In this document: in pieces, positions 44,888-52,448 of the stretch
Numbering within the stretch: position 1 is the stretch's first letter
Layout: every line of letters starts with the position of its first letter
Source of the DNA: Bacteroidota bacterium
GTDB taxonomy: Bacteria; Bacteroidota; Bacteroidia; Chitinophagales; UBA10324
Direction: 5' to 3'
Assembly (NCBI GenBank): GCA_014190575.1
Contig: BJGQ01000012.1
Coordinates: 1 to 64,000 of the forward strand
Length of the DNA stretch: 64,000 nt
The notes under the pieces: generated by a model
The model's database searches: none
What the model was told of the DNA's origin: nothing
The model's input: only the letters and a program-made list of their open reading frames with translations
Made by a program: the position numbers and the translations under genes

Positions 44888-45325
44888 TTATGAGATCGTA
44901 ATTTTCTTCGGGCCTTCTTTTTTTGCTTCTTCTTTTTTCGGAAGCGTAAGTTTTAAAATACCATCGGTATATTCAGCTGAAATGCTTTCAACATTTATTG
45001 TTTCGGGTAAAGTGAATGTGCGCTTGAATGATGTGAGTTTAAATTCGCGACGAGTGTAGTTTTCTGTTTCTTCATTCACTTCTTGTTTTTGTTCTGATGA
45101 AACTTCCAGTAAATTTCCTTCAATGTGAATATTGAAATCTTCTTTTTTGCGACCTGGGGCACTGAACTCCAATGAATAATTCTCCTTTGTTTCGATCACA
45201 TTAACAGCGGGGAAATTTCTTCCTTCTTTAAAGTAGGAAGGATTGGGTTGAAGGAAATCACTGAAGTAATCTTCGAATGATTTTGCACCGGGAAATTTGT
45301 TTGATTTTAAATTTAAGTAAGTCAT
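44888..45325 (-). CDS. Small heat-shock protein, Hsp20/alpha-crystallin family
   Basis: ATP-independent holdase chaperone that binds unfolding proteins; 145 residues. The alpha-crystallin domain spans about 38-130 (FPAVNVIETKENYSLEFSAP, GNLLEVSSEQKQE, FKRTFTLPETI, AEYTDGILKLTLPK with the GxLxLxxPK signature). The C-terminal tail has ITIS in place of the usual I-x-I/V anchor, close enough for oligomer contacts. The N-terminal arm is short (about 35 residues). Monocistronic, ended by the shared terminator at 44831-44861. No clear heat-shock operator (CIRCE) is seen upstream. Confidence 0.94.
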   Translation of the reverse strand: MTYLNLKSNKFPGAKSFEDYFSDFLQPNPSYFKEGRNFPAVNVIETKENYSLEFSAPGRKKEDFNIHIEGNLLEVSSEQKQEVNEETENYTRREFKLTSFKRTFTLPETINVESISAEYTDGILKLTLPKKEEAKKEGPKKITIS

Positions 45326-45527
45326 GTTGTTTGTTTTTTGTTTTATGGCTCCCTTATTCTCAATCGCTGTTCCACTTCATAATTTCTGACAGAATATTCA
45401 TTTCCTATTATATCAACAGACTTTGTGGCTTGAAACGATGTTTTTTTCTGAAAATAATTCCGAATTATTTCAATTTAAATTTCCTGTTTTATTTCAATTG
45501 ACTAATTCAAAAAGAAAAATCAAACAA

Positions 45528-45560
45528 TTGTTGGCGGTTTTGCGTGTTTGTATATCTTTG
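45528..45560 (+). promoter_or_regulatory. Promoter of rpsF-rpsR-rplI
   Basis: TTGTTG at 45528-45533, 19 bases, then TATCTTTG at 45553-45560: a full consensus promoter. The predicted start is near 45566, leaving a leader of about 28 bases with no room for a structured S6:S18 control element. Confidence 0.8.
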
Positions 45561-45593
45561 CCGTCCCCTAAAAAAAATCATACCTAATAATTC

Positions 45594-45977
45594 ATGATTA
45601 ACAACTACGAAACCGTCATCATCTTCTCACCAATTTTGGGCGAAGACGACTTGAATAAAGCGGTTAAAAAGTACAAGAAACTCCTTCAGGACCATGACGC
45701 TACAATCGTCGAGGAGCGCAATTGGGGACTTAAGCAATTAGCTTATCCTATTATGGCCAAATCAAATGGCATCTACTACATCATTGAGTTCAAGGTAGAT
45801 ACTCAGGCGATTGCCAAATTAGAAGTGGAATACAAACGCGACGAAAGCATTCTTCGGTTTTTAACCACTACTTTGGATAAGTATGGCATTGAGTACAATG
45901 AAAAGCGCAGAGCTGGCCTGGTTGGAAAAGAGAGAAAGAACAGAGCATCATCATCCACTCAAACCACCGAAGCATAA
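45594..45977 (+). CDS. rpsF: 30S ribosomal protein S6
   Basis: Small-subunit platform protein that pairs with S18; 127 residues. Family features are NNYETVIIFSPILGEDDLNK at the start, the conserved RNWGLKQLAYPIMAKSNGIY strand, and ESILRFLTTTLDKYGIEYN. The C-terminal tail of about 25 residues is basic and then low complexity (ASSSTQTTEA), as in many Bacteroidota. It is first of the rpsF-rpsR-rplI operon and lies 3 bases before rpsR. The GC content of this gene is visibly higher and codons are more uniform than in its neighbours, as expected for a highly expressed gene. Confidence 0.97.
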   Translation: MINNYETVIIFSPILGEDDLNKAVKKYKKLLQDHDATIVEERNWGLKQLAYPIMAKSNGIYYIIEFKVDTQAIAKLEVEYKRDESILRFLTTTLDKYGIEYNEKRRAGLVGKERKNRASSSTQTTEA

Positions 45978-45980
45978 ATC

Positions 45981-46259
45981 ATGGCCTTTCCAAAAGCAAA
46001 GGGAAAAGATATTAAATATCTTGCCACCCAGAAACAGTTAGTACGCCCGAAGAAATACTGTCGTTTTAAAAAATACGGAATCAAATACATTGATTACAAA
46101 GAGACAGAATTTTTGATGAATTTTTTGAACGAGCAAGGAAAAATTCTTCCTCGCCGCCTCACAGGAAACAGTTTGAAATATCAACGCAAAGTAACTCAGG
46201 CTATTAAACGCGCCCGTCAACTTGCCTTGTTGCCTTATGTAACTGACCTTTTTAAATAG
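45981..46259 (+). CDS. rpsR: 30S ribosomal protein S18
   Basis: 92 residues. It shows the S18 core [24 protein letters not shown], the [34 protein letters not shown] motif region, and the characteristic end LPYVTDL. The first cysteine alone remains of the zinc-type C+ motif, so this is a zinc-independent form. It lies 3 bases after rpsF and 8 bases before rplI. Binds S6 and 16S rRNA in the platform. Confidence 0.97.
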   Translation: MAFPKAKGKDIKYLATQKQLVRPKKYCRFKKYGIKYIDYKETEFLMNFLNEQGKILPRRLTGNSLKYQRKVTQAIKRARQLALLPYVTDLFK

Positions 46260-46267
46260 ACGAAACA

Positions 46268-46714
46268 ATGGAATTAATACTCACTCAGGATGTAGCAAAA
46301 CTTGGTAAAGAAGGAGAAATGGTAAAGGTGCGTGCCGGTTACGGTCGCAATTTTTTAATTCCTCAGCGTCTTGCCGTGGTTGCTTCAGGTTCAGCAAGAA
46401 AGGACTTTGAAGAAAAAATAAAACAGGAAGGTCGTCGTGAACAAAAGATGCTTCAGGAAATTAATAAGTATGTTGAGACTTTGAAAAGCACTATGTTTAA
46501 AGTTGGGGTAAAAGCAGGTACAAGCGGTAAATTATTTGGTACTGTTACTACACATCAATTGGCTGCTTCTATAAAAGCGCAAAAAAACATTAACATTGAC
46601 AGGAAGAAAATCACCATTCCGGAAGAAGTTAAAACAATAGGAACTTACACTGCTAATGTTGATTTGCATAAAGATGTAAGTGTGACAATAAATTTTGAAG
46701 TAATAGCCGAGTAG
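46268..46714 (+). CDS. rplI: 50S ribosomal protein L9
   Basis: 148 residues. The N-terminal domain MELILTQDVAKLGKEGEMVK with VRAGYGRNFLIPQRLAV is the L9 signature; a central long helix (about 42-75) leads to the C-terminal RNA-binding domain (KLFGTVTTHQLAASIKAQ, RKKITIPEEVKTIGTY). It binds 23S rRNA near the L1 stalk and affects reading-frame maintenance. Last gene of the operon, closed by an intrinsic terminator 19 bases further on. Confidence 0.97.
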   Translation: MELILTQDVAKLGKEGEMVKVRAGYGRNFLIPQRLAVVASGSARKDFEEKIKQEGRREQKMLQEINKYVETLKSTMFKVGVKAGTSGKLFGTVTTHQLAASIKAQKNINIDRKKITIPEEVKTIGTYTANVDLHKDVSVTINFEVIAE

Positions 46715-46733
46715 GTTTTGGTCAAATAAATTT

Positions 46734-46768
46734 TGCTCCGTGAATTCATTTTCTCGGAGCATTTTTTT
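46734..46768 (+). terminator. Intrinsic terminator of rpsF-rpsR-rplI
   Basis: TGCTCCG (46734-46740) and CGGAGCA (46755-46761) form a 7-pair stem with a 14-base loop followed at once by seven T (46762-46768). Confidence 0.88.
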
Positions 46769-46790
46769 GCCTGAAATAAAGTGCATGTTA

Positions 46791-46821
46791 TTTGCGTCGC
46801 AGGTGCATATTGATATATTTG
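46791..46821 (+). promoter_or_regulatory. Promoter of the tRNA gene
   Basis: TTTG at 46791-46794, 19 bases or fewer, then TATATTTG at 46814-46821, a near-perfect Bacteroidota promoter ending 29 bases before the mature tRNA. It starts only 22 bases after the rplI terminator T run. Confidence 0.8.
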
Positions 46822-46850
46822 CGCCTCGAAATTTTTGAAAGAATAAATTT

Positions 46851-46924
<74 letters not shown>

Positions 46925-47093
46925 CTTTTTTAAAAGTTATTTGTTCATTGGTTGATTAGTTAAATGGTTCAAATTTTCAATTATTTAATTTGTTGATTCC
47001 TTAAAACCAACAGTCATTTACTTTATGAATTTGAATTCAGATTCTGTATTACAAATAGCTTATTACAATTAACAATTCAACTTCCCTTTCACA

Positions 47094-48284
47094 ATGCAAA
47101 TTGCTAATAGAGTATCAGAACTGAGCGAATCTGAAACATTGCAGATGGCCAAACTCAGTCGTGAGTTAAAAGCACAGGGAAAAGACATTATTGATTTGAG
47201 TTTGGGTGAACCCGATTTTGACACTCCAGCATTTATAAAAGATGCCGCCAAGAAAGCTTTAGATGATGGGTTTACTAAGTATTCGCCTGTTGCAGGTTTT
47301 CTTGATTTACGAAAAGCAATTGCAGAAAAATTTAAGCGCGATAATCAACTTTATTTTTCACCAGAACAAATTGTAGTTTCTACAGGTGCTAAACAATCGA
47401 TTGCGAATGCAGTTCTTGCTTTAATTAATCCTGGTGATGAAGTAATTGTTCCGTCTCCTTACTGGGTAAGTTATAGAGAGATGGTAAAAATGGCGGGAGG
47501 CAAATTAGTAAAAGTGAACACTCAACTTTCAAACGAATTTAAATTAACAGGGGAAGAATTAGCGTCAGCTATAACATCAAAAAGCAAACTTTTTATTTTC
47601 TCTTCACCTTGTAATCCAACCGGTGCCGTTTATTCAAAAGAAGAATTACATCAATTGGCTTTGGTACTTTCAAAGTATCCTGAAATAGTAGTGATAAGTG
47701 ATGAGATATATGAATACATTAATTTTATTGGTAAGCACGAATCAATTGCACAGTTTGAAGAATTAAAAGACCGTGTTGTTATTGTTAATGGTTGTTCCAA
47801 AGGATATGCAATGACCGGTTGGCGATTAGGATACATAGCTGCACCAATAGAAATTGCAAAAGCTTGTGAAAAAATTCAAGGACAGTTTACATCGGGAACA
47901 AATTCAATTGCACAACGAGCAGCGCTTGCGGCCATTTGCGGAAGTTTGGCCGATACAATTTCAATGTGCGAGGCTTTTAACAGAAGAAGAAAATTGGTGA
48001 AAGGATTATTAACTGAAATTCCAGGCATAAAATGTAATAATCCTGAAGGGGCATTTTATTTCTTTCCCGACTTAAGTTTTTATTTTGGCAAGAAGTACAA
48101 GCATTATGAAATAAAAAATGCTGATGACCTTTGTATGTTTTTATTATATGAAGGCAATGTTTCAATAGTAACAGGCAGTGCATTTGGTGATGAAAATTGC
48201 GCCCGTATTTCGTATGCAACTTCTGATGAAAAATTAACTACTGCAATTAAGCGAATTCAAAACACTTTGCTTTTGCTAAACTAA
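47094..48284 (+). CDS. Pyridoxal-phosphate aminotransferase, aspartate aminotransferase type (class I)
   Basis: Transfers amino groups, probably between aspartate and 2-oxoglutarate; 396 residues. Fold-type I features are IDLSLGEPDFDTPAFIKDAA, TGAKQSIANAVLAL, PSPYWVSYREM, FSSPCNPTGAVYS, VVISDEIYEYI, the PLP lysine in NGCSKGYAMTGWRLGYIAAP (about residue 236), and the substrate arginine in CARISYATS near the end. The AspC subgroup Ib (as in Thermus) fits best. A broader substrate range, such as aromatic or prephenate transamination, is possible. Monocistronic. Confidence 0.92.
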   Translation: MQIANRVSELSESETLQMAKLSRELKAQGKDIIDLSLGEPDFDTPAFIKDAAKKALDDGFTKYSPVAGFLDLRKAIAEKFKRDNQLYFSPEQIVVSTGAKQSIANAVLALINPGDEVIVPSPYWVSYREMVKMAGGKLVKVNTQLSNEFKLTGEELASAITSKSKLFIFSSPCNPTGAVYSKEELHQLALVLSKYPEIVVISDEIYEYINFIGKHESIAQFEELKDRVVIVNGCSKGYAMTGWRLGYIAAPIEIAKACEKIQGQFTSGTNSIAQRAALAAICGSLADTISMCEAFNRRRKLVKGLLTEIPGIKCNNPEGAFYFFPDLSFYFGKKYKHYEIKNADDLCMFLLYEGNVSIVTGSAFGDENCARISYATSDEKLTTAIKRIQNTLLLLN

Positions 48285-48361
48285 ATTATCTTTAAGAACA
48301 AAACTTATTCATTCGTTCTATTCTCTTCATTGATGATTCTTTACATTAGCCCCTTGTATTC

Positions 48362-49351
48362 ATGAAGCATCTAGAAAAGTTAATTAATTCAAAATTTTCA
48401 AAGTTGCGCATAGCAGTAATTGGCGATGTGATGCTGGACAGATATCTATATGGAAGTGTGGATAGAATATCCCCTGAAGCTCCTGTTCCGGTAGTAAATA
48501 TTCAAAAGAAAGAAGATCGACCTGGAGGAGCCGCGAATGTTGCTATAAATTTGAAATCAATAGGTGTAACTCCGGTATTATTTTCAGTAATTGGAAAAGA
48601 TGAAGCTGGAAAAAAACTATTTCACCTTTTAAGCAATTCAGGAATTGATACCTCGAATATTATTTCCAGTAAGCTGAGAATCACCACTTCAAAAACGAGA
48701 GTACTTAGCAAAAATCATCAAATGATAAGGTTTGATGAAGAAGTACAGAATGATATATCAGATAGTGAAGCTGATTCTTTATTCACAATAATTACGAAGC
48801 AAATTCAATCAAAAAAATTTGACGCGGTTATTTTTGAGGATTACAACAAAGGAGTTTTAATTGATTCGTTGATTGAAGTTTTAATGGATCTTTTTTCTAT
48901 TAAAAAGATTCCGGTACTGGTTGACCCGAAGAAGAAGAATTTTTTTGCTTACGATGGAGTTACCGTTTTTAAACCTAACCTTAGAGAAGCAAGGGAAGCA
49001 TTGGGAAAAAACTTTGGGATTTCTTTAAAAGAATTAAATGAAGCTCACAATGAACTAACGAAAAATCTTTCTTATAAATATACACTCATCACTCTCGGAG
49101 AAAATGGTGCATATATAAATGATGGAACAAGCGGGAAAATTATTCCTGCTCAAATCCGTAATGTGTCAGATGTAAGCGGCGCAGGTGATACAGTGATTGC
49201 AGTAATGGCTGCAGCTATAGCATCTGGAGCAAATGCATTCGATGCAGCATTGCTATCAAACTTAGCGGGAGGAATTGTATGTGAAAAAGCCGGAGTAGTT
49301 TCAATTGAGAAACAAAGATTATTAAGTGAGTTAAAAGAAATTCAGTATTGA
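48362..49351 (+). CDS. hldA: D-glycero-beta-D-manno-heptose-7-phosphate kinase (HldA/RfaE1)
   Basis: Phosphorylates heptose 7-phosphate at C1 on the way to ADP-heptose for lipopolysaccharide; 329 residues of the ribokinase/PfkB fold. Features: VIGDVMLDRYLYGSVDRISP, the substrate motif RPGGAANVAINLKSIG, FEDYNKGVL, VDPKKKNFFAYDG, and the catalytic DVSGAGDTVIAVMA near 270. Only the kinase half of bifunctional HldE is present. The adenylyltransferase half (RfaE2) is not in the window. Its stop overlaps the TTG start of the ABC exporter gene, linking it to envelope glycan export. PfkB sugar kinases of other specificity are less likely. Confidence 0.9.
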   Translation: MKHLEKLINSKFSKLRIAVIGDVMLDRYLYGSVDRISPEAPVPVVNIQKKEDRPGGAANVAINLKSIGVTPVLFSVIGKDEAGKKLFHLLSNSGIDTSNIISSKLRITTSKTRVLSKNHQMIRFDEEVQNDISDSEADSLFTIITKQIQSKKFDAVIFEDYNKGVLIDSLIEVLMDLFSIKKIPVLVDPKKKNFFAYDGVTVFKPNLREAREALGKNFGISLKELNEAHNELTKNLSYKYTLITLGENGAYINDGTSGKIIPAQIRNVSDVSGAGDTVIAVMAAAIASGANAFDAALLSNLAGGIVCEKAGVVSIEKQRLLSELKEIQY

Positions 49352-51159
49352 AAAAGAGGTGGCGCGCAAATATTATAGTAAATAGTGTCGTTAATATTTA
49401 TCGACTACTAACCCCTAAGCAACGGAAAAAATCATTCGTTATGCTTGGTTTAATTTTTTTGCTTGGGCTTTTAGATGTGTTTGGCCTGGCATCTATTTTA
49501 CCAATCATTTACCTCACCACAAAAACAGATTTAATTTTCACTAACAACATTTTACACTCAACTTATCTATTCTTAAATTTTACTTCACCCAATCGTTTCA
49601 TCCTTTTTATTTTTTTTATTGTTGTTATTTTATTTTCTATTAAAAATTTTATTGCAGTCCTGATCAATTATTCTCAAATAAAATTTTCATATGAAGTTGC
49701 AGCAAATATTACAATGAGAAAATTACTTCAGTTTTATAATAAAAGCATCACAGAAATTGTTTCATCAAATAGTTCTGTTTTTGCTATGAATATTGCTGCT
49801 TCCCCAACTGAATTATCAAGCAGTCTGATGGTGCCGATTTTTTCATTTTTTTCTGAATTTATTATTGTAATACTTATTGTGGTTGCCATTTCACTGTTTG
49901 ATTTCAAATTGCTCGTATTACTTTCTGTCATTTTAATTCCGGCAGGATTAATTTTTTACAGGGCCATCAGAAACAAAACTCATTTAATGGGTTTGCAAAA
50001 AAACGAATCAAGATACTATGCCTATCAATATTTGTATCAAATTATTCATGGATACATTGATGTGATATTGATGAACAAAACCACTCATTATTCCAAAAAA
50101 TTTATTGATAAAAACAAAGATCTCAATCATTCATTGGTGCAGTTAACTTTATACGAAACCATTCCAAATAGATTTATTGAAGTTATTGCACTCATTGCAA
50201 TCTTTTTGATTTTTACCTATTCAGTTTTGCTAAACAAAGTTGATTCAGGTTTCATAGCTTTTCTAGCAGTTTTCGTAACTTCAGCTTATCGAATATTACC
50301 CTCATTTAACCGAATCATAATTTCTGTTGTTCGAATAAAATCCAATCAGGTAGTATTCGATATTTTAAAAGATATTCCCGCTGATATTTCAGGAACAGCT
50401 GCATTATTGAGCGAAGAAATCGACAATCCACAGAAACCAAAATTTGAAAATTCAATAGAATTAAAAAATATCGGTTATAAATATTTTGAAAATCAAAAAC
50501 AAGCATTATCAAATATTTCAGTTCAAATAAAAAAAGGAGATATTGTTGGTTTTATTGGAACTTCCGGTTCAGGAAAAACTACCCTATTTAATATTCTTCT
50601 AAGATTACTAATAGAACAGGAAGGAGAACTTTTAATTGATGGAAAATTGCTAGACGAGAATTTACTAATTGGTTGGCGTAAAATGATCGGATATGTTCGT
50701 CAGGATTATTTTTTAATTGATGCAACTTTTGCTGAGAACATTGCATTTGGAATTTCAAGAGAAAATATCAACGAACAAAAATTAAATGAATGTATAAAAC
50801 TTGCATCTCTCGAAGAATTCTTAAAATCATTGCCTATTGGAATTGATACCCAAATTGGTGAAAAGGGAAGCAAACTTTCCGGAGGACAAAAACAACGAAT
50901 TGCCATTGCACGGTCGTTGTATCATGATTCAGAAATAATCTTATTTGATGAAGCCACCAGTGCATTGGATCATGATACCGAAAATGAAATTATTGAAACA
51001 ATCAATAATTTATTTGTTCAGAAAAAAACAATGTTAATGATTGCACACCGCTATACAACACTTAGAAAGTGCAATAAGATTTATGAATTAAAAAACGGAA
51101 AAATTTTCGCCATTCATACATATGATGAATTGGTGAAACAACGAATTCAAGTTAATTAA
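49348..51159 (+). CDS. ABC transporter, fused permease and ATP-binding protein (lipid/glycan exporter type)
   Basis: 603 residues, TTG start overlapping the hldA stop by four bases. Residues 25-330 are six membrane helices of an exporter domain. Residues 350-600 are the nucleotide-binding domain with Walker A GTSGSGKTTLFN, Q-loop VRQDYFLIDATFAENI, signature KLSGGQKQRIAIARSL, Walker B EIILFDEATSALD and the switch histidine in MLMIAHRYTTL. It resembles MsbA/PglK-type exporters that flip lipid-linked glycans. The company of hldA and of glycosyltransferase genes supports such a cargo, but the substrate is not fixed by sequence. Confidence 0.9.
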   Translation: MKKRWRANIIVNSVVNIYRLLTPKQRKKSFVMLGLIFLLGLLDVFGLASILPIIYLTTKTDLIFTNNILHSTYLFLNFTSPNRFILFIFFIVVILFSIKNFIAVLINYSQIKFSYEVAANITMRKLLQFYNKSITEIVSSNSSVFAMNIAASPTELSSSLMVPIFSFFSEFIIVILIVVAISLFDFKLLVLLSVILIPAGLIFYRAIRNKTHLMGLQKNESRYYAYQYLYQIIHGYIDVILMNKTTHYSKKFIDKNKDLNHSLVQLTLYETIPNRFIEVIALIAIFLIFTYSVLLNKVDSGFIAFLAVFVTSAYRILPSFNRIIISVVRIKSNQVVFDILKDIPADISGTAALLSEEIDNPQKPKFENSIELKNIGYKYFENQKQALSNISVQIKKGDIVGFIGTSGSGKTTLFNILLRLLIEQEGELLIDGKLLDENLLIGWRKMIGYVRQDYFLIDATFAENIAFGISRENINEQKLNECIKLASLEEFLKSLPIGIDTQIGEKGSKLSGGQKQRIAIARSLYHDSEIILFDEATSALDHDTENEIIETINNLFVQKKTMLMIAHRYTTLRKCNKIYELKNGKIFAIHTYDELVKQRIQVN

Positions 51160-51185
51160 TTATTTCTTTTTGATTCAATTTTCCA

Positions 51186-51692
51186 ATGAGAAAAATCGGA
51201 TTGCTTTCTGATACACATGGCTTCATTGATGAAAATATTATCAGCCATTTTAAAGATTGTGATGAAGTATGGCATGCCGGCGATTTTGGAGCTGATGTGA
51301 ATGAAACTTTGGAAAAACATTTTTTTGTTCGTGGAGTTTATGGAAACATTGACGGGCAAAAAATAAGAACAAAGTATTCTGAGCATGCAAAATTTAATGT
51401 CGAAGGATTAAATATATGGATCACCCACATTGGTGGTTATCCAGGAAATTACGACTGGAAAATTCGAAGCGCATTACAAAACGATCCTCCGGGATTATTC
51501 ATCTGCGGTCACTCTCATATTTTAAAAGTTATGCCCGATAAAAAACTAAACTTGTTACACATCAATCCAGGTGCAGCAGGTAAAAGTGGTTTTCACATTA
51601 TGCGAACCATGGTAAGATTTCAAATAGAAAACGGCGTAATTAAAAATTTAGAAGTTATAGAACTTGGAAAACGCGGAGCGATTGAGCAATAA
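51186..51692 (+). CDS. YfcE-type metallophosphoesterase
   Basis: 168 residues of the calcineurin-like phosphoesterase fold. All metal ligands are visible: SDTHGF (D-x-H), VWHAGDFG (GD), VYGNIDG (GN), WITHIGGYPG (H), ICGHSHI (GHxH), NPGAAG. Members hydrolyse phosphodiesters in vitro, and their physiological substrate is usually unknown. It lies 26 bases after the ABC exporter gene on the same strand and may belong to the same unit. Cytosolic. Confidence 0.93.
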   Translation: MRKIGLLSDTHGFIDENIISHFKDCDEVWHAGDFGADVNETLEKHFFVRGVYGNIDGQKIRTKYSEHAKFNVEGLNIWITHIGGYPGNYDWKIRSALQNDPPGLFICGHSHILKVMPDKKLNLLHINPGAAGKSGFHIMRTMVRFQIENGVIKNLEVIELGKRGAIEQ

Positions 51693-51785
51693 TTATCTGA
51701 ATAAATATTTTCATTGCTAATCAATTTTAATATGAATGGTGGTGTTATTTTGCTTTAAATAAATTTAGCAACCGATTTTTTGTTT

Positions 51786-52319
51786 ATGATTGCACCATCA
51801 ACGCAAACGGATCCCATTGATAAACTACTAACTAAAATTATGATAGAAGCTGAACAAGAATTGCTACCTATTAAGTATGCTTCTTTTTTTCAAAGAACCA
51901 TTGCCAGGTTAGTTGATATGGGGTTCATAACAGGGTTGGCAATTGGTACAGGATACCTCGCCTTCAATTTCATCAGACAAAACACTCCAGACGAAGCTGC
52001 ATATATTATTGATGGATTGAAACAAGCACTACCGGCTTTCGGAATCATGTTATGGGTTACACTTTATTCTCCCTTGATGGAAAGTACTGGCGGTACAATT
52101 GGAAAAAGAATAATGGGAATTAAAATGGCAAACGATGATGCGGAAAATAAAAGTCCTCGATTCTTAACTTGCGCTGCGCGTGCATGGGTTTACCTGGTAT
52201 TTATTATGCTCTTAGTTATTCCTGCAATTGCCAGTTGTATATTCGTTTTATTCAACGATAAGAATATGACTTTTCATGACAAAATGTTTAACATGGTTTG
52301 CGTGAATTATAGAAAATAA
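51786..52319 (+). CDS. RDD family membrane protein
   Basis: 177 residues from the ATG (a TTG two codons earlier also opens the frame). After a polar N-terminus, ASFFQRTIARLVDMGFITGL holds the RDD-like Arg/Asp motif at the first helix. Two or three further helices follow, with TGGTIGKRIMGIKM between helices 2 and 3 and HDKMFNMVCV at the end, both typical of RDD proteins. They are proposed to be ion or sodium/proton antiporters in some species, but function here is unknown. It starts 93 bases after the phosphoesterase. Confidence 0.88.
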   Translation: MIAPSTQTDPIDKLLTKIMIEAEQELLPIKYASFFQRTIARLVDMGFITGLAIGTGYLAFNFIRQNTPDEAAYIIDGLKQALPAFGIMLWVTLYSPLMESTGGTIGKRIMGIKMANDDAENKSPRFLTCAARAWVYLVFIMLLVIPAIASCIFVLFNDKNMTFHDKMFNMVCVNYRK

Positions 52320-52448
52320 TTTAAGGATTATTTATTTCCGAATTGATTGCTCCTTAATCTGTCTTCAAATTTTTATTTAACGATTATTGAATAATTCAAT
52401 TCTTCAAATCAAAAGTTACATTTGTTCGCAACCGATAAGGAACTTTAA

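Noticed and set aside
45561-45593. S6:S18-binding autoregulatory RNA leader before rpsF
   Set aside because: The leader predicted from the promoter is about 28 bases and shows no stem, too short for the known element.
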